Source of the DNA: Pseudomonadota bacterium
GTDB taxonomy: Bacteria > Pseudomonadota > Gammaproteobacteria > Xanthomonadales > Rhodanobacteraceae
DNA length: 14,630 bases
Assembly (NCBI GenBank): GCA_021783385.1
Contig: JAJXTX010000038.1
Location: forward strand, 1 to 14,630
Direction of reading: 5' to 3'
Made by a program: the position numbers and the translations under genes. The notes under the pieces are model-generated. The model worked only from the letters and a program-made list of their open reading frames with translations, made no database searches and was not told the DNA's origin. Shown here piece after piece: positions 6,478-14,385 of the stretch. Position 1 is the stretch's first letter; each line of letters opens with the position of its first letter.

Positions 6478-8288
6478 GGGGCGACCATTCGGAGTTTGGG
6501 AGAGGGGGTGTCGTCACGCAGTGCCTGCCACAGGCTGGCGTACAGCCCGCCCGTCGCCAGCAGCTGCGCATGAGTGCCGCGCTGGACGATGCGTCCACGT
6601 TCCAGCACCAGGATCAGGTCAGCATTCATCACCGTCGAGAGCCGGTGTGCGATCACCAGCGCCGCGCGACGCGAGGCCAGCCGCGCCAGCGCCAGCATCA
6701 GCTCGCGCTCGGTGCGCGCATCCAGGCTGCTGCTAGGCTCATCCAGAATCACCACCGGCGCATCGCACAGCATCGCCCGCGCAATCGCGATGCACTGCCG
6801 CTGCCCGCCGGAGAGGCTGAGCCCGCGCTCGCTGACCATGCCGTCGTAGCCGCCGGGCAGCTGCTCGATCAACTGATCGACGCCGACCTCGCGCGCCGCA
6901 CGCACCGCATCCGCGCGCTGGGCGCCCTCGCGGCCGTAGGCGATGTTTTCCCAGATCGTTGCCTGGAACAGTGCGGGCTCCTGCAGCACCATCGCCACCT
7001 GCCGGCGCAGATAGTTCAGCGGCAGGCTGCGCAGATCGCGATCGTCCAGCCGTATCGATCCGGCGGTGGGGTCGTAGAAGCGCGGTATCAGGCTGGCGAT
7101 GGTGCTCTTGCCCGCGCCGGTGGGGCCGACCAGCGCGATCGTCTTGCCCGCCTCCAGCACGAAGCTGATGTCCTGCAGGATGGGCTGGTCGGGCCGGTAG
7201 CCGAACCCGACTTCCGCAAATTCGAGCCGTTGCGCCCGTGCGGGCGGCGCGCTGGTGCCCTCGGGGTCGACCACGCTGGGCGTTTCCGCGCGGTATTCGC
7301 CGATCCGCTCCAGCGCCACGCCGGCGCGGCCGATCACCCGGCCGGTCTTCGCCAGCTGGCGCGCGGGCGTGGCGATGCCGCGCAGATACGCCAGGAAAAT
7401 CAGCAGATCGCCCGGCGTCAGCGCGCCGCGGATCACGCTGGCCGCGCCGTACCAGATGATCGCCCCGGTGGCGACCGCGATCACCAGGTTCATGCTCGGG
7501 CCATAGCGCGCCTGCACGCGGTTGGCATGCAGGCTGGCGGTGAGGCTCTTGCTGGCGTGCTCGCTGAAGCGATCGTCCTCGTGCGACTCGCGCGCAAACG
7601 CCTGCACCACCTGCACGCTGGCGAGGATTTCCTGCGTCACGCCCCACAGCGTGCCCTCATGGTTTCGCACCTCGCGCAGCGCCTGCCGCAGCCGCTGCGA
7701 GTAGAAGCGCGCGATGTAGAACAGCACCGGCGCGATCGCCAGCGCGATCAGCGCGTAGCGCCAGTCGATCACGATCATCACGCAGGCCATGCCCAGGATG
7801 GTCAGCGCATGCGGCAGCAGATCGATGCCGACGGCAGCGACGAAGTCCTGCAGCTGCTTCACATCGCCACTGAGCCGCGACATCAGTTCGCCGCCGCGAT
7901 GGCGGCGATGGAATTCCAGCGACAGCCGCTGCAGGTGGGCGAACAGGTCGAAGCGGATGGCGAACACCACGCGCTGCCCGGCGTCCAGAAACAGCCGGTT
8001 GCCGAGATAGACCAGCAGGGCATCGGCCGCACCCAGGGCCAGCATCACCAGCGCCAGCAGGTTCAGCAGCGGCATGCGCTGCTGCGCGATTGCCGGCAGC
8101 ATGGCGTGCAGCCAGCCCGGCAGCGGCCGGCCGAAGATCACGTTGTCAATGGTGTATTTGAGCGGCCACGGCAGCAGCAGCAGCACCACCGCCCGCACGC
8201 TCATCACCAGTGCGCCGGCGGACAGCGCTTTCCACTCCGGCCACAGATAATCAAGCAGCCACGCGTGCGGGCGCGCGCGCCGCACCAT
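6474..8288 (-). CDS. MsbA-like ABC exporter (fused membrane and ATPase domains)
   Basis: Type IV half-transporter, 604 aa, expected to act as a homodimer in the inner membrane. The N-terminal about 320 residues carry the hydrophobic helices of an exporter membrane domain (with a GELMSRLSGDV coupling-region motif near 133-143). The ATPase domain follows: Walker A GPTGAGKST from 388, Q-loop VLQEPALF, signature LSGGQ at 492-496, Walker B VVILDEP with catalytic E517, and H548 in IAHRLST. All ATP-hydrolysis motifs are intact. ATG 8288 overlaps the stop of the upstream glycosyltransferase in a TGATG junction and is preferred over GTG 8309. Relatives move lipid A, lipid-linked oligosaccharides, peptides or drugs. 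Flanking glycosyltransferases argue for a glycolipid or lipid-linked glycan substrate (inference). Confidence 0.9.
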   Translation of the reverse strand: MVRRARPHAWLLDYLWPEWKALSAGALVMSVRAVVLLLLPWPLKYTIDNVIFGRPLPGWLHAMLPAIAQQRMPLLNLLALVMLALGAADALLVYLGNRLFLDAGQRVVFAIRFDLFAHLQRLSLEFHRRHRGGELMSRLSGDVKQLQDFVAAVGIDLLPHALTILGMACVMIVIDWRYALIALAIAPVLFYIARFYSQRLRQALREVRNHEGTLWGVTQEILASVQVVQAFARESHEDDRFSEHASKSLTASLHANRVQARYGPSMNLVIAVATGAIIWYGAASVIRGALTPGDLLIFLAYLRGIATPARQLAKTGRVIGRAGVALERIGEYRAETPSVVDPEGTSAPPARAQRLEFAEVGFGYRPDQPILQDISFVLEAGKTIALVGPTGAGKSTIASLIPRFYDPTAGSIRLDDRDLRSLPLNYLRRQVAMVLQEPALFQATIWENIAYGREGAQRADAVRAAREVGVDQLIEQLPGGYDGMVSERGLSLSGGQRQCIAIARAMLCDAPVVILDEPSSSLDARTERELMLALARLASRRAALVIAHRLSTVMNADLILVLERGRIVQRGTHAQLLATGGLYASLWQALRDDTPSPKLRMVAP

Positions 8289-9541
8289 CACTGCGCCACC
8301 GCCCGGCACACCGCGGGCGCGTGCGCCAGCGACAGCGCCTGTTCAACCACGTTCGCCCAGCTGTGGCTGGCCGCGGCGAGCTCGGCGGCACGCCCCATCT
8401 GACGGCGATGCTCGGGCGCATCGATCAGCTCCAGCAGCGCCAACGCACACGCGACCTGATCACCTGGCGCATACAGCCGTCCGCTGGTCTGATCCTCGAT
8501 CAGCTCGGCAATCTGGCCGATGCGCGGCGCAACGACCGGGCAGCCGGCCGCCATCGACTCGACGATTTTCATCGGCGAGAAATAGAAATCCGGATCCGGC
8601 AGGTACGGCGCAACGCTGACGTCCATCGCATCGAGCCAGGCCGGAATCTCGGCGTGCGGCACCCGCCCGGGCAGACTGACCTGGCGCTGCAGGCCCCACT
8701 CGGCAACGCGGCTGCGGATGGCCTCCAGTTCCGGGCCGTCACCGACGGCGAGCAGCCGCAGCTCGGGCCGGATCTCCACCAGCGCCCGGAACACTTCGAG
8801 CAGAAACATCATGCCGTGCCACGGCTTGAAGCTGCCGACGAAACCCAGCACCGGACTGCCGCCCAGCCCCAGCTGCGCGCGCAGCACGCTGCCGCCCTGG
8901 TGTTTGCCGAAGCGCGCCAGATCCACCCCGTTGGGCATGACGTGCACCGTCTGCTGGCTGCCGAGGATGTCGCCGACATGCTCGGCCACCGCCGCGGATA
9001 CCGCCACGATCGCATCCGCACCGCGATAGGACTCCACTTCCGCCGCGCGCGACTCGCGTTCCAGCCGCAGCCCGCGAAAGCGCCGCTGCTCTTCGACCAG
9101 CGGCGCGTTCACCTCAAGCAGGCGTGGCACGCCGAGCCGGCGCGCCACGCGCACGCCGGCCCGATGCAGCAGGGCGTGGCGTTCGTACACCAGGTCGGGC
9201 CGGAAGCCGCTGCTGCCGAGATGGCCGAGCACGCGCGCGGCGAAGGTTCGGTCATAAGCCAGCCGCGAGATCTCGCGACGCAGGGCCAGATCGGACAGCG
9301 CGGACACCGGCAACCCCAGCTCGATGCACGCCGCATGCAGCTCCGCGTCGGTGACGCTGTATTCGATGCACGCGATGCGCGCCGGCGGCGGCGGATTGCC
9401 GCTGCCAAGCGTGGCGCAGGCCAGCAACACCTCATGGCCGAGTTCGGCCGCCGCCGTGATGAATTCGCGCACATGCACCGAGGCACCCTTGTCGCCGAGT
9501 ACCGGGATACCCCGGTCGGGATTCATGTAGAGGATTTTCAT
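8288..9541 (-). CDS. Glycosyltransferase, GT4-type (GT-B fold)
   Basis: Cytoplasmic or membrane-associated sugar transferase, 417 aa. The N-terminal acceptor domain opens with MKILYMNP and a GDKGASVHVREF loop (16-27), typical of GT4 enzymes. The C-terminal donor domain has MPNGVD at 202-207, GFVGSFKPWHG at 233-243, VGDGP at 266-270 and the nucleotide-sugar E-x7-E region SPMKIVESMAAGCPVVAPR, with E328 and E346 as candidate key glutamates. ATG 9541 shares ATGA with the stop of the previous gene and starts exactly at the conserved first strand; the longer in-frame start at 9613 adds only a basic, unconserved stretch. The donor and acceptor cannot be told from sequence. It is followed by the ABC exporter with a one-base overlap. 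Confidence 0.9.
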   Translation of the reverse strand: MKILYMNPDRGIPVLGDKGASVHVREFITAAAELGHEVLLACATLGSGNPPPPARIACIEYSVTDAELHAACIELGLPVSALSDLALRREISRLAYDRTFAARVLGHLGSSGFRPDLVYERHALLHRAGVRVARRLGVPRLLEVNAPLVEEQRRFRGLRLERESRAAEVESYRGADAIVAVSAAVAEHVGDILGSQQTVHVMPNGVDLARFGKHQGGSVLRAQLGLGGSPVLGFVGSFKPWHGMMFLLEVFRALVEIRPELRLLAVGDGPELEAIRSRVAEWGLQRQVSLPGRVPHAEIPAWLDAMDVSVAPYLPDPDFYFSPMKIVESMAAGCPVVAPRIGQIAELIEDQTSGRLYAPGDQVACALALLELIDAPEHRRQMGRAAELAAASHSWANVVEQALSLAHAPAVCRAVAQ

Positions 9542-10857
9542 GAGGCGACCTCGACGTTGGTCGTTGGGTATTCGGCGGCGGCAGCGGCTGGCTGAGCGCT
9601 TACTTCGCCGCACTCATGACATCCGATCAGTGCATGCAGACGGCGCGTCGTGGTCCACAGGTCGAAGTCCTGCTCCAGCCGAGCGCGCGCCGCGCGCGCC
9701 AATTGCGTCGCCGCGTGTGGATCAGCCAGCAGCTGGCCAAGCGCATCGGCCATGGCACTCGGATCATTCGGCGGCGCGAGCATTCCGGTGCGCCCAGGCT
9801 GGACCAGCTCCGGTATGCCGGACACATCCGTCGACACCACCGGGATGCCAATGGCCATCGCCTCGGCGATCACATTCGGAATACCGTCACGGTCGCCGTC
9901 GTCGGCTATGCGCGGCGCCAGCGCAAACAGGTCGGCGTGACGGTACAGCGCGATCAGCTTCGAATGCGTCATCGCACCCTCCAGCGTCACCATGCCCTCC
10001 AGCTGCAGCTCTGCGATCTGCGCCGCGAGAGCGCCGCGCAGCGGGCCTTCGCCGACGATCATGCAACGGAAGGAGTGACCGCGCCCGCGCAGGAGCGCAC
10101 AGGCGGTGATCAGGTCATCATGGCCCTTCTTCTCCACCAGCCGGCCCACGGAAAGTATCAGCCGAGGCTGGGGTTGCGCAGCGGGCTGCGGCGCTTCGCG
10201 CACGCCGAACTGCGACAGGTCGATGCCGTGATAGACCAGATGCACCTTGCCGGCATCGGCACCGAGCAGATCCTCCAGGTAGCGCGCGTTGTAGCCGGTG
10301 CAGGTGGCGACAAAGGTGGCCGCGCGCGCGCGCCGCTGGATCACCCGCGGCGGGGTCAGGTACAGATCCTTGGCATGCGCAGTGAAGCTGAAGGGAATGC
10401 CGGACATCAGGCTGGCGAAGCGCGCCGTTGCCGCCGGCGCATTGGCGAAATGCGCGTGGATGTGGCGGATGCCCATGCGACGGCAGGAACTCGCCACATA
10501 GCCGCCGCGACCGAACTGCTTCCACACCGACAGCGGGCTGGGCGAGAGTACCGACCACAGCATCGCGCGCAGCACCGCACCCGCATAGCGCAGCGGCGAG
10601 GCGGCCAGCATGCGGCCGTGCGCGCGGGCCAGGCCGGCCCACTTGGCGCGACCTTGCGGCGGCAGCGAGTGGATCGGCGCGACCACTTCGCTCACCATCG
10701 GGTGATGTGGCGGCGGCTCCGGCGGCAGCAGCGAAAAGATATGCAGCTGCGCACCCAGCCGCTCCATCGCGCGGATCTCGTTGAGGATGAAGGTCTCGGT
10801 GAGGCGCGGATAGCGCTTCATCACGTAGGCAATTGGTCCTGCCGCATGGTCGATCAT
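9538..10857 (-). CDS. Glycosyltransferase, GT4-type, colanic-acid WcaL/AmsK-like
   Basis: GT-B fold transferase, 439 aa. The N-terminus has the YVMKRYPRLTETFILNEI pattern (11-28) seen in exopolysaccharide transferases of the WcaL/AmsK group. Further features are HIHAHFANAPA at 132-142, FTAHAKDLY at 158-166, SVGRLVEKKG at 236-245, VGEGP at 268-272 and the donor-site segment DGIPNVIAEAMAIGIPVVSTDVSGIPE with E332 and E350. Length and motif order fit a complete enzyme; the last 25 residues form an alanine-rich tail. The ATG overlaps the stop of the first glycosyltransferase by 4 bases (ATGA), and its own stop overlaps the next start the same way, so all three transferases are translationally coupled. 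The sugar specificity is unknown. Confidence 0.9.
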   Translation of the reverse strand: MIDHAAGPIAYVMKRYPRLTETFILNEIRAMERLGAQLHIFSLLPPEPPPHHPMVSEVVAPIHSLPPQGRAKWAGLARAHGRMLAASPLRYAGAVLRAMLWSVLSPSPLSVWKQFGRGGYVASSCRRMGIRHIHAHFANAPAATARFASLMSGIPFSFTAHAKDLYLTPPRVIQRRARAATFVATCTGYNARYLEDLLGADAGKVHLVYHGIDLSQFGVREAPQPAAQPQPRLILSVGRLVEKKGHDDLITACALLRGRGHSFRCMIVGEGPLRGALAAQIAELQLEGMVTLEGAMTHSKLIALYRHADLFALAPRIADDGDRDGIPNVIAEAMAIGIPVVSTDVSGIPELVQPGRTGMLAPPNDPSAMADALGQLLADPHAATQLARAARARLEQDFDLWTTTRRLHALIGCHECGEVSAQPAAAAAEYPTTNVEVAS

Positions 10858-12293
10858 GCCCGGCGCTCCAGCGAGGCTGTCGGCATGCAGGCGCGCTCCA
10901 GCAGGTACTGCGCGACGCGCTCGGCGCCATCCAGGTCGATCACCGCAGCGGCGGACTCCAGCGGCGGTGGCGCGGCCAGCGCGGCGGGAATCAGCGCGGC
11001 GAGATTCTGCACCAGTTGCGCATCGGGCTCGACGCTCCAGACGGCGCCAAGCTTCGCCAGCAGGCTGGCGCGCATGCGCTGCTCCGCCCGCGGCGCGGCG
11101 CGCGGCACCAGGATCGCGCGCTTGCGCAGAGCCATGATTTCGGCGCTGGTGTTGTATCCCGCCATCGCCACCACCAGGTCGGCCGCGCGCAGGCTGGGCA
11201 CCAGATCGGTCGTGTAGTCGACCAGCTCGACATCCGCCCGACCGGCGGCGCGCTGGCGCAAGGCGTCGCTCTCGTCGCCGGGCATCAGCGGCCCGGTGAC
11301 CACCACCGAATGCACGCTGCCCTGCGGCAGCTGCGCCAGCGCCTGCAGGTAGGCGTCCATCAGGAAGAAGCCGTCGCCACCGCCGCCGGCGGTGACCAGC
11401 ACCACCGGACGTCCCTGCGGGCGACGCGGACTCCAGCAGGGCTGCGCCTGTACCGCGCCGGCGGGTCGGGCATGCGCTGCTGGGGCTGCCACCACGTGGC
11501 CGCAGTAGCGCACGCGCGCACCGAGCGCGGGCGACATGCCGTAACCTTCGACCACGTCGAACAGCGCCCGGCTGCCATAGACGAAGATATCGTCATAGGC
11601 CTGCTCCAGCAGCGGATAGATCTCCTGCTCGCGCCACAGCTTTTGCACGGTGGCCGGGCTGTCGAGGATATCGCGCAGTCCAATGATGGTCCGCGTCTGC
11701 GGAAGCTCCCGGCGAATCAGCGCCAGCGTCGAAAGCAGTTCTCCGTTCATGCCGGCGGGGGCATGGTCGACCAGGAACACATCCGGCCGGTAGCGCAGGA
11801 TGGTCTTGAGAATCAGCGCTTCGCGGTAGCCCTTGACCATCCCGAACAGCTGCTCGCCATCGCGCGCGGCGTACTGTTCGGCGCCGGTTTTGACCACCGG
11901 TGGCAGCGGTTGAACCTGCAGACCGGGCGGAAGATTCCACTGCCCGATGACCGGCGAACCAGTCAGCAGTCGAACCGAAAACCTGCCGTCGCACTCCAGC
12001 AGGCGCGTGGCGATGGCGAGGTTGCGGCGCAGATGGCCGAGCCCGAACGTGTCGTGGGAATACAGCACCACCCGCAGGCTGCCGCCCGAGCGGTCGGCCC
12101 GCGCAACGAGCGTCTGTCCGCGTCCAGCGGCGCTGTCGGCAGGTTCCGCATGGCTCGCCGCGATCATCCGGCGCAGCGGCGCTGCGCTCTCGGTCTGCGT
12201 GCGCAGCAGGCCGTGGGTTGGCGTGGGCAAGCGCGGCGACATGCCATCCGCCAGGCATGTATCGGCGCCGAAACTTGTTGCATGACCAGGCAT
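10854..12293 (-). CDS. MurG-like predicted glycosyltransferase (COG4671 type)
   Basis: First gene of the glycan operon, 479 aa from ATG 12293. About 70 N-terminal residues look disordered. The GT-B fold then begins with LRVVLYSHDTFGLGHLRRN (SHDTFGLGH at 79-87, the MurG-like GxGH-type acceptor loop). The donor domain has VTAGGGGDG around 300-308, a GYNTSAEIMAL element at 379-389 and a following P...EQ segment, as in MurG/UGT-type enzymes. I chose ATG 12293 because GGAG sits six bases upstream (12303-12300) and because the sigma-54 promoter predicts transcription from about 12321. The in-frame ATG at 12329 would lie upstream of that transcript's 5' end. The sugar and acceptor are unknown; COG4671 is, to my knowledge, named only as a predicted glycosyltransferase. 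Confidence 0.88.
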   Translation of the reverse strand: MPGHATSFGADTCLADGMSPRLPTPTHGLLRTQTESAAPLRRMIAASHAEPADSAAGRGQTLVARADRSGGSLRVVLYSHDTFGLGHLRRNLAIATRLLECDGRFSVRLLTGSPVIGQWNLPPGLQVQPLPPVVKTGAEQYAARDGEQLFGMVKGYREALILKTILRYRPDVFLVDHAPAGMNGELLSTLALIRRELPQTRTIIGLRDILDSPATVQKLWREQEIYPLLEQAYDDIFVYGSRALFDVVEGYGMSPALGARVRYCGHVVAAPAAHARPAGAVQAQPCWSPRRPQGRPVVLVTAGGGGDGFFLMDAYLQALAQLPQGSVHSVVVTGPLMPGDESDALRQRAAGRADVELVDYTTDLVPSLRAADLVVAMAGYNTSAEIMALRKRAILVPRAAPRAEQRMRASLLAKLGAVWSVEPDAQLVQNLAALIPAALAAPPPLESAAAVIDLDGAERVAQYLLERACMPTASLERRA

Positions 12294-12330
12294 GTGACGC
12301 TCCGCGAGAGGTGATTGACCTCCAGGCATA

Positions 12331-12347
12331 AAGCGATATTCGTGCCA
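12331..12347 (-). promoter_or_regulatory. Sigma-54 (-24/-12) promoter of the glycan operon
   Basis: Read on the minus strand this is TTGGCACG-AATA-TCGCT. The -24 element is a full match to the TTGGCACG consensus, and the -12 element differs from TTGCW by one base. GG (12346-12345) and GC (12334-12333) are separated by exactly ten bases, the spacing sigma-54 requires. Transcription would start near 12321, giving a leader of about 28 bases, then GGAG and the ATG at 12293. The sigma-54 activator gene in the same window supports it. Confidence 0.8.
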
Positions 12348-12350
12348 ATC

Positions 12351-12390
12351 ACATAATTCACTGATTCATATAGTTATATCTGTACTTTTT
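12351..12390. promoter_or_regulatory. AT-rich spacer between enhancer candidate and promoter
   Basis: 31 of 40 bases are A or T, in strong contrast to the GC-rich surroundings. It includes a small palindrome, ATATA-GT-TATAT (12368-12379). At sigma-54 promoters this interval often holds a bending site for IHF; I see only a poor match to the IHF consensus, so this is a compositional observation. Confidence 0.3.
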
Positions 12391-12413
12391 CGGTGACATA
12401 CCGGCTACCGAAA
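12388..12413. promoter_or_regulatory. Inverted repeat upstream of the sigma-54 promoter, candidate enhancer
   Basis: TTTCGGT, 12 bases, then ACCGAAA: perfect 7-base arms, with an extra inner ACCG at 12400-12403 pairing with the same CGGT. The centre is about 80 bases upstream of the predicted transcription start, within the usual range for NtrC-type upstream activating sites. On neither strand is the stem followed by a T run, so a terminator is less likely. Spaced arms of this length can occur by chance, so the call is tentative. Confidence 0.4.
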
Positions 12414-12503
12414 GTTGCAGGCTGCAGGGATTGTCTGCCAACGATTGCGGGGTCGCTGCGCTCCTGGACCCAGGCGCGACCACGGCGCAGAGAGGGCTGT
12501 GGA

Positions 12504-13019
12504 TCAACGCACCGGGCGCCTCGGACAGGCTGCGGCAGGCGGCAGGGATGCCGCTGCGGGGAGCGTCAGCATCTGCACGGCATGGACGTCTGCGGTGACG
12601 AAGCAAGGTTCCACATAGCCGATGGCGCCGGGCGTCTTGGCCACGAATTCCACCACCGCCGCCTCGGACCCGAGCACGAAGGGCGGGCTGACGCCCTGGA
12701 AGTACTGCTGATTCCAATAGTTCTGCAACCGCCGTTCGCTCATGCCGATAGCAGCGCGGGAAAAGGCCTGCCGCAGCCTGCTCTCCGGCGGCAGATTGAC
12801 CGGAATGTAGGCGTGCCCGTGCGGGTCGACGAAGACCTTCTTCAGATAGATGTTGCGCAGCGTCCCCGGATCAACCGTCTGCACGCCGTGATCGCGGCTC
12901 GACACGATGACCGCGATTCTCGATTCGCCTGCCTGTGCCGCCATCGCGCAGCGCGCGCCGGTCCCCGCGACGACCAGGACGCCGAGCACGACCAGCCAGC
13001 GAGTGAAGGTTGATGGCAT
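12504..13019 (-). CDS. Small PstS-like periplasmic substrate-binding protein
   Basis: Exported phosphate-binding-protein-like domain, 171 aa, roughly half the length of a true PstS. A signal peptide (hydrophobic about 8-20, probable cleavage near AMA at 25-27) precedes the domain. The IAVIVSSRDHGVQTVDPGTLRNIYLKK start, the R-rich ESRLRQAFSRAAIGMSERRLQNYWNQQYF centre and VVEFVAKTPGAIGYVEP near the end are the pattern of short PBP-like_2 family members. The GAIGYVE motif is typical of phosphate-binding proteins. C24 is not in a good lipobox, so a soluble periplasmic protein is more likely than a lipoprotein. It begins 3 bases after the porin stop, forming a two-gene operon. No pstCAB permease genes are in the window, so transport via the usual Pst system cannot be assumed. 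Confidence 0.8.
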   Translation of the reverse strand: MPSTFTRWLVVLGVLVVAGTGARCAMAAQAGESRIAVIVSSRDHGVQTVDPGTLRNIYLKKVFVDPHGHAYIPVNLPPESRLRQAFSRAAIGMSERRLQNYWNQQYFQGVSPPFVLGSEAAVVEFVAKTPGAIGYVEPCFVTADVHAVQMLTLPAAASLPPAAACPRRPVR

Positions 13020-13022
13020 GGT

Positions 13023-14132
13023 TCAGAACAGCACACCGATCGAGGCCAGCACGCCGTTCGGCGCCAGCGCGGCATTGTTGTTTCCCTCACGGTATTCGAG
13101 CTTGAGCGACATGCCGGATTCGGGCCGGTAGTCGATGCCGAATGTCCTCAGGGTCACCCACTGGCTGGGCAGCGAATTCCGGTACCGCTCATAGCGTGCC
13201 ACGGCATACAGGTGCCGCGGCAGCGGAACAACCGCCTGCACATACCCGCCATATTCATCCGGAACCTGGGGGCTGTCCGCCGTGCGCCAGATGCCCTCGC
13301 CACTGAATTCGACGCGACGGCCTGACCATCCGAAGTCGATACCGGTGAGTCGGTACTGCTGCCGGGGGGTTTTCAGGGCATAACGCACATAAGACGCACC
13401 CAGGCTCAGACGGTCATCCAGCATGTGATACAGAAATTGACCTCCAACGGCATGCTGAAAATCATTCCTCAGCGTGCTGCTGGCACCATAGTCTGTGAAG
13501 GCCAGATTGTGGCTGCGCGTGAAGGCGAGCGCTTTGCTGTCATCCGCGAACAGCCAGTAATCGAGATCGTTCTGCCTGAGGTTGACGGTGCCGTACAGCA
13601 TGGCGCCGCTGGCATGGCGCGAGAAACTGCCCGTAGTGGTCAGTGGGCGCGACACGGTCCACACGAGGGGGTCGGCGTGCACCAGATTCCACTGCCCTAC
13701 CGGGGTGAGGAATTTGCCGAAGCGCAGCGTGATGCCGCTGCGGGTGTGATAGTCGGCGTAGAGCCGCTCGACATCGATATTGGCATCCTTGGTGGTGGCG
13801 TGCTGGCTGTCGATGACCAGCGCGTCGCCGAGTTCGGTTTCGCTGAAGAGCTTCCAGTGGGTGCCGATATCCCTGGACAGAAACAGGCTGAGGTCCTCGA
13901 CGCTGAGCGCCGCGCGGTGTTTGTCGAGGCTGTAGAAGTGAATGTCGGCATAGCCGCCGACCCGTAACGACTGTTGCGGAAAATACAGCCCCTGGCCCAG
14001 CTGGTAGGGCTGGGCTTGCCAGGATTCGTCCGCCGCAGCGGCACCTGCGGGCAGAATCCACGCCAGTACCGCAGCCAATCCCCACACCAGCAAATCGGCG
14101 TAATGCCGGTATCTGCGCCTCGGGTTGCTCAT
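13023..14132 (-). CDS. Outer-membrane porin-like beta-barrel protein
   Basis: Predicted outer-membrane channel, 369 aa. The basic N-terminus and hydrophobic stretch (about 14-30) form a signal peptide with likely cleavage after the alanine run ending at 34. The mature part shows many amphipathic beta-strand patterns (LRVGGYADIHFYS, WKLFSETELGDAL, ITLRFGKFLTPVGQWNLVHADP), as in uncharacterised porins related to the OprO/OprP or carbohydrate-type barrels. It ends in GVLF, with the C-terminal phenylalanine used for BAM recognition. A complete gene; ATG 14132 has only a weak ribosome site. It is co-transcribed with the small PstS-like gene, suggesting uptake or sensing of one solute, possibly an oxyanion such as phosphate (inference). 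Confidence 0.8.
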   Translation of the reverse strand: MSNPRRRYRHYADLLVWGLAAVLAWILPAGAAAADESWQAQPYQLGQGLYFPQQSLRVGGYADIHFYSLDKHRAALSVEDLSLFLSRDIGTHWKLFSETELGDALVIDSQHATTKDANIDVERLYADYHTRSGITLRFGKFLTPVGQWNLVHADPLVWTVSRPLTTTGSFSRHASGAMLYGTVNLRQNDLDYWLFADDSKALAFTRSHNLAFTDYGASSTLRNDFQHAVGGQFLYHMLDDRLSLGASYVRYALKTPRQQYRLTGIDFGWSGRRVEFSGEGIWRTADSPQVPDEYGGYVQAVVPLPRHLYAVARYERYRNSLPSQWVTLRTFGIDYRPESGMSLKLEYREGNNNAALAPNGVLASIGVLF

Positions 14133-14161
14133 GACGGCATGCGCCTGTGACGTGAGGTCCG

Positions 14162-14190
14162 ATGATGTGGGATTGGGTTGCGTGAATCAA
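14162..14190 (-). promoter_or_regulatory. Weak sigma-70-like promoter candidate for the porin gene
   Basis: On the minus strand TTGATT (14190-14185) and CATCAT (14167-14162) are separated by 17 bases, about 30 bases upstream of the porin ATG. Each box departs from consensus by two bases, so this is only the best candidate in the 253-base gap between secA and the porin gene. The rest of that gap shows no gene and no clear terminator. Confidence 0.25.
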
Positions 14191-14385
14191 CGCCGACCGA
14201 GCCTCGCCGGGGCGCCATCAGCGCCGCGCATGCAGGCTGAGGATGCGACGCGCCTGGAATCTCTGCCCAGGAGCCATCGAGTCGCGGTACCGCGCAATCA
14301 TTGCGGCCGACAACCCACTAGCCGGCCGACCGACTCCCGCACATGACCAACGCGCTTGCCGATGTTTCGTGGGTAGCGCCTTGCA

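Noticed and set aside
9542..9613. N-terminal extension of the second GT4 transferase to 9613
   Set aside because: The added residues are a basic stretch unlike the family; ATG 9541 shares ATGA with the upstream stop and begins at the conserved first strand.
12463..12474. Short hairpin CCTGG-AC-CCAGG after the PstS-like gene as a terminator
   Set aside because: The 5-base arms leave only a 2-base loop and no T run follows on the minus strand.
14283..14294. Perfect 12-base palindrome CGCGGTACCGCG between secA and the porin gene
   Set aside because: Several GC-rich palindromes of this length are expected by chance here, and nothing places it at a promoter or terminator.
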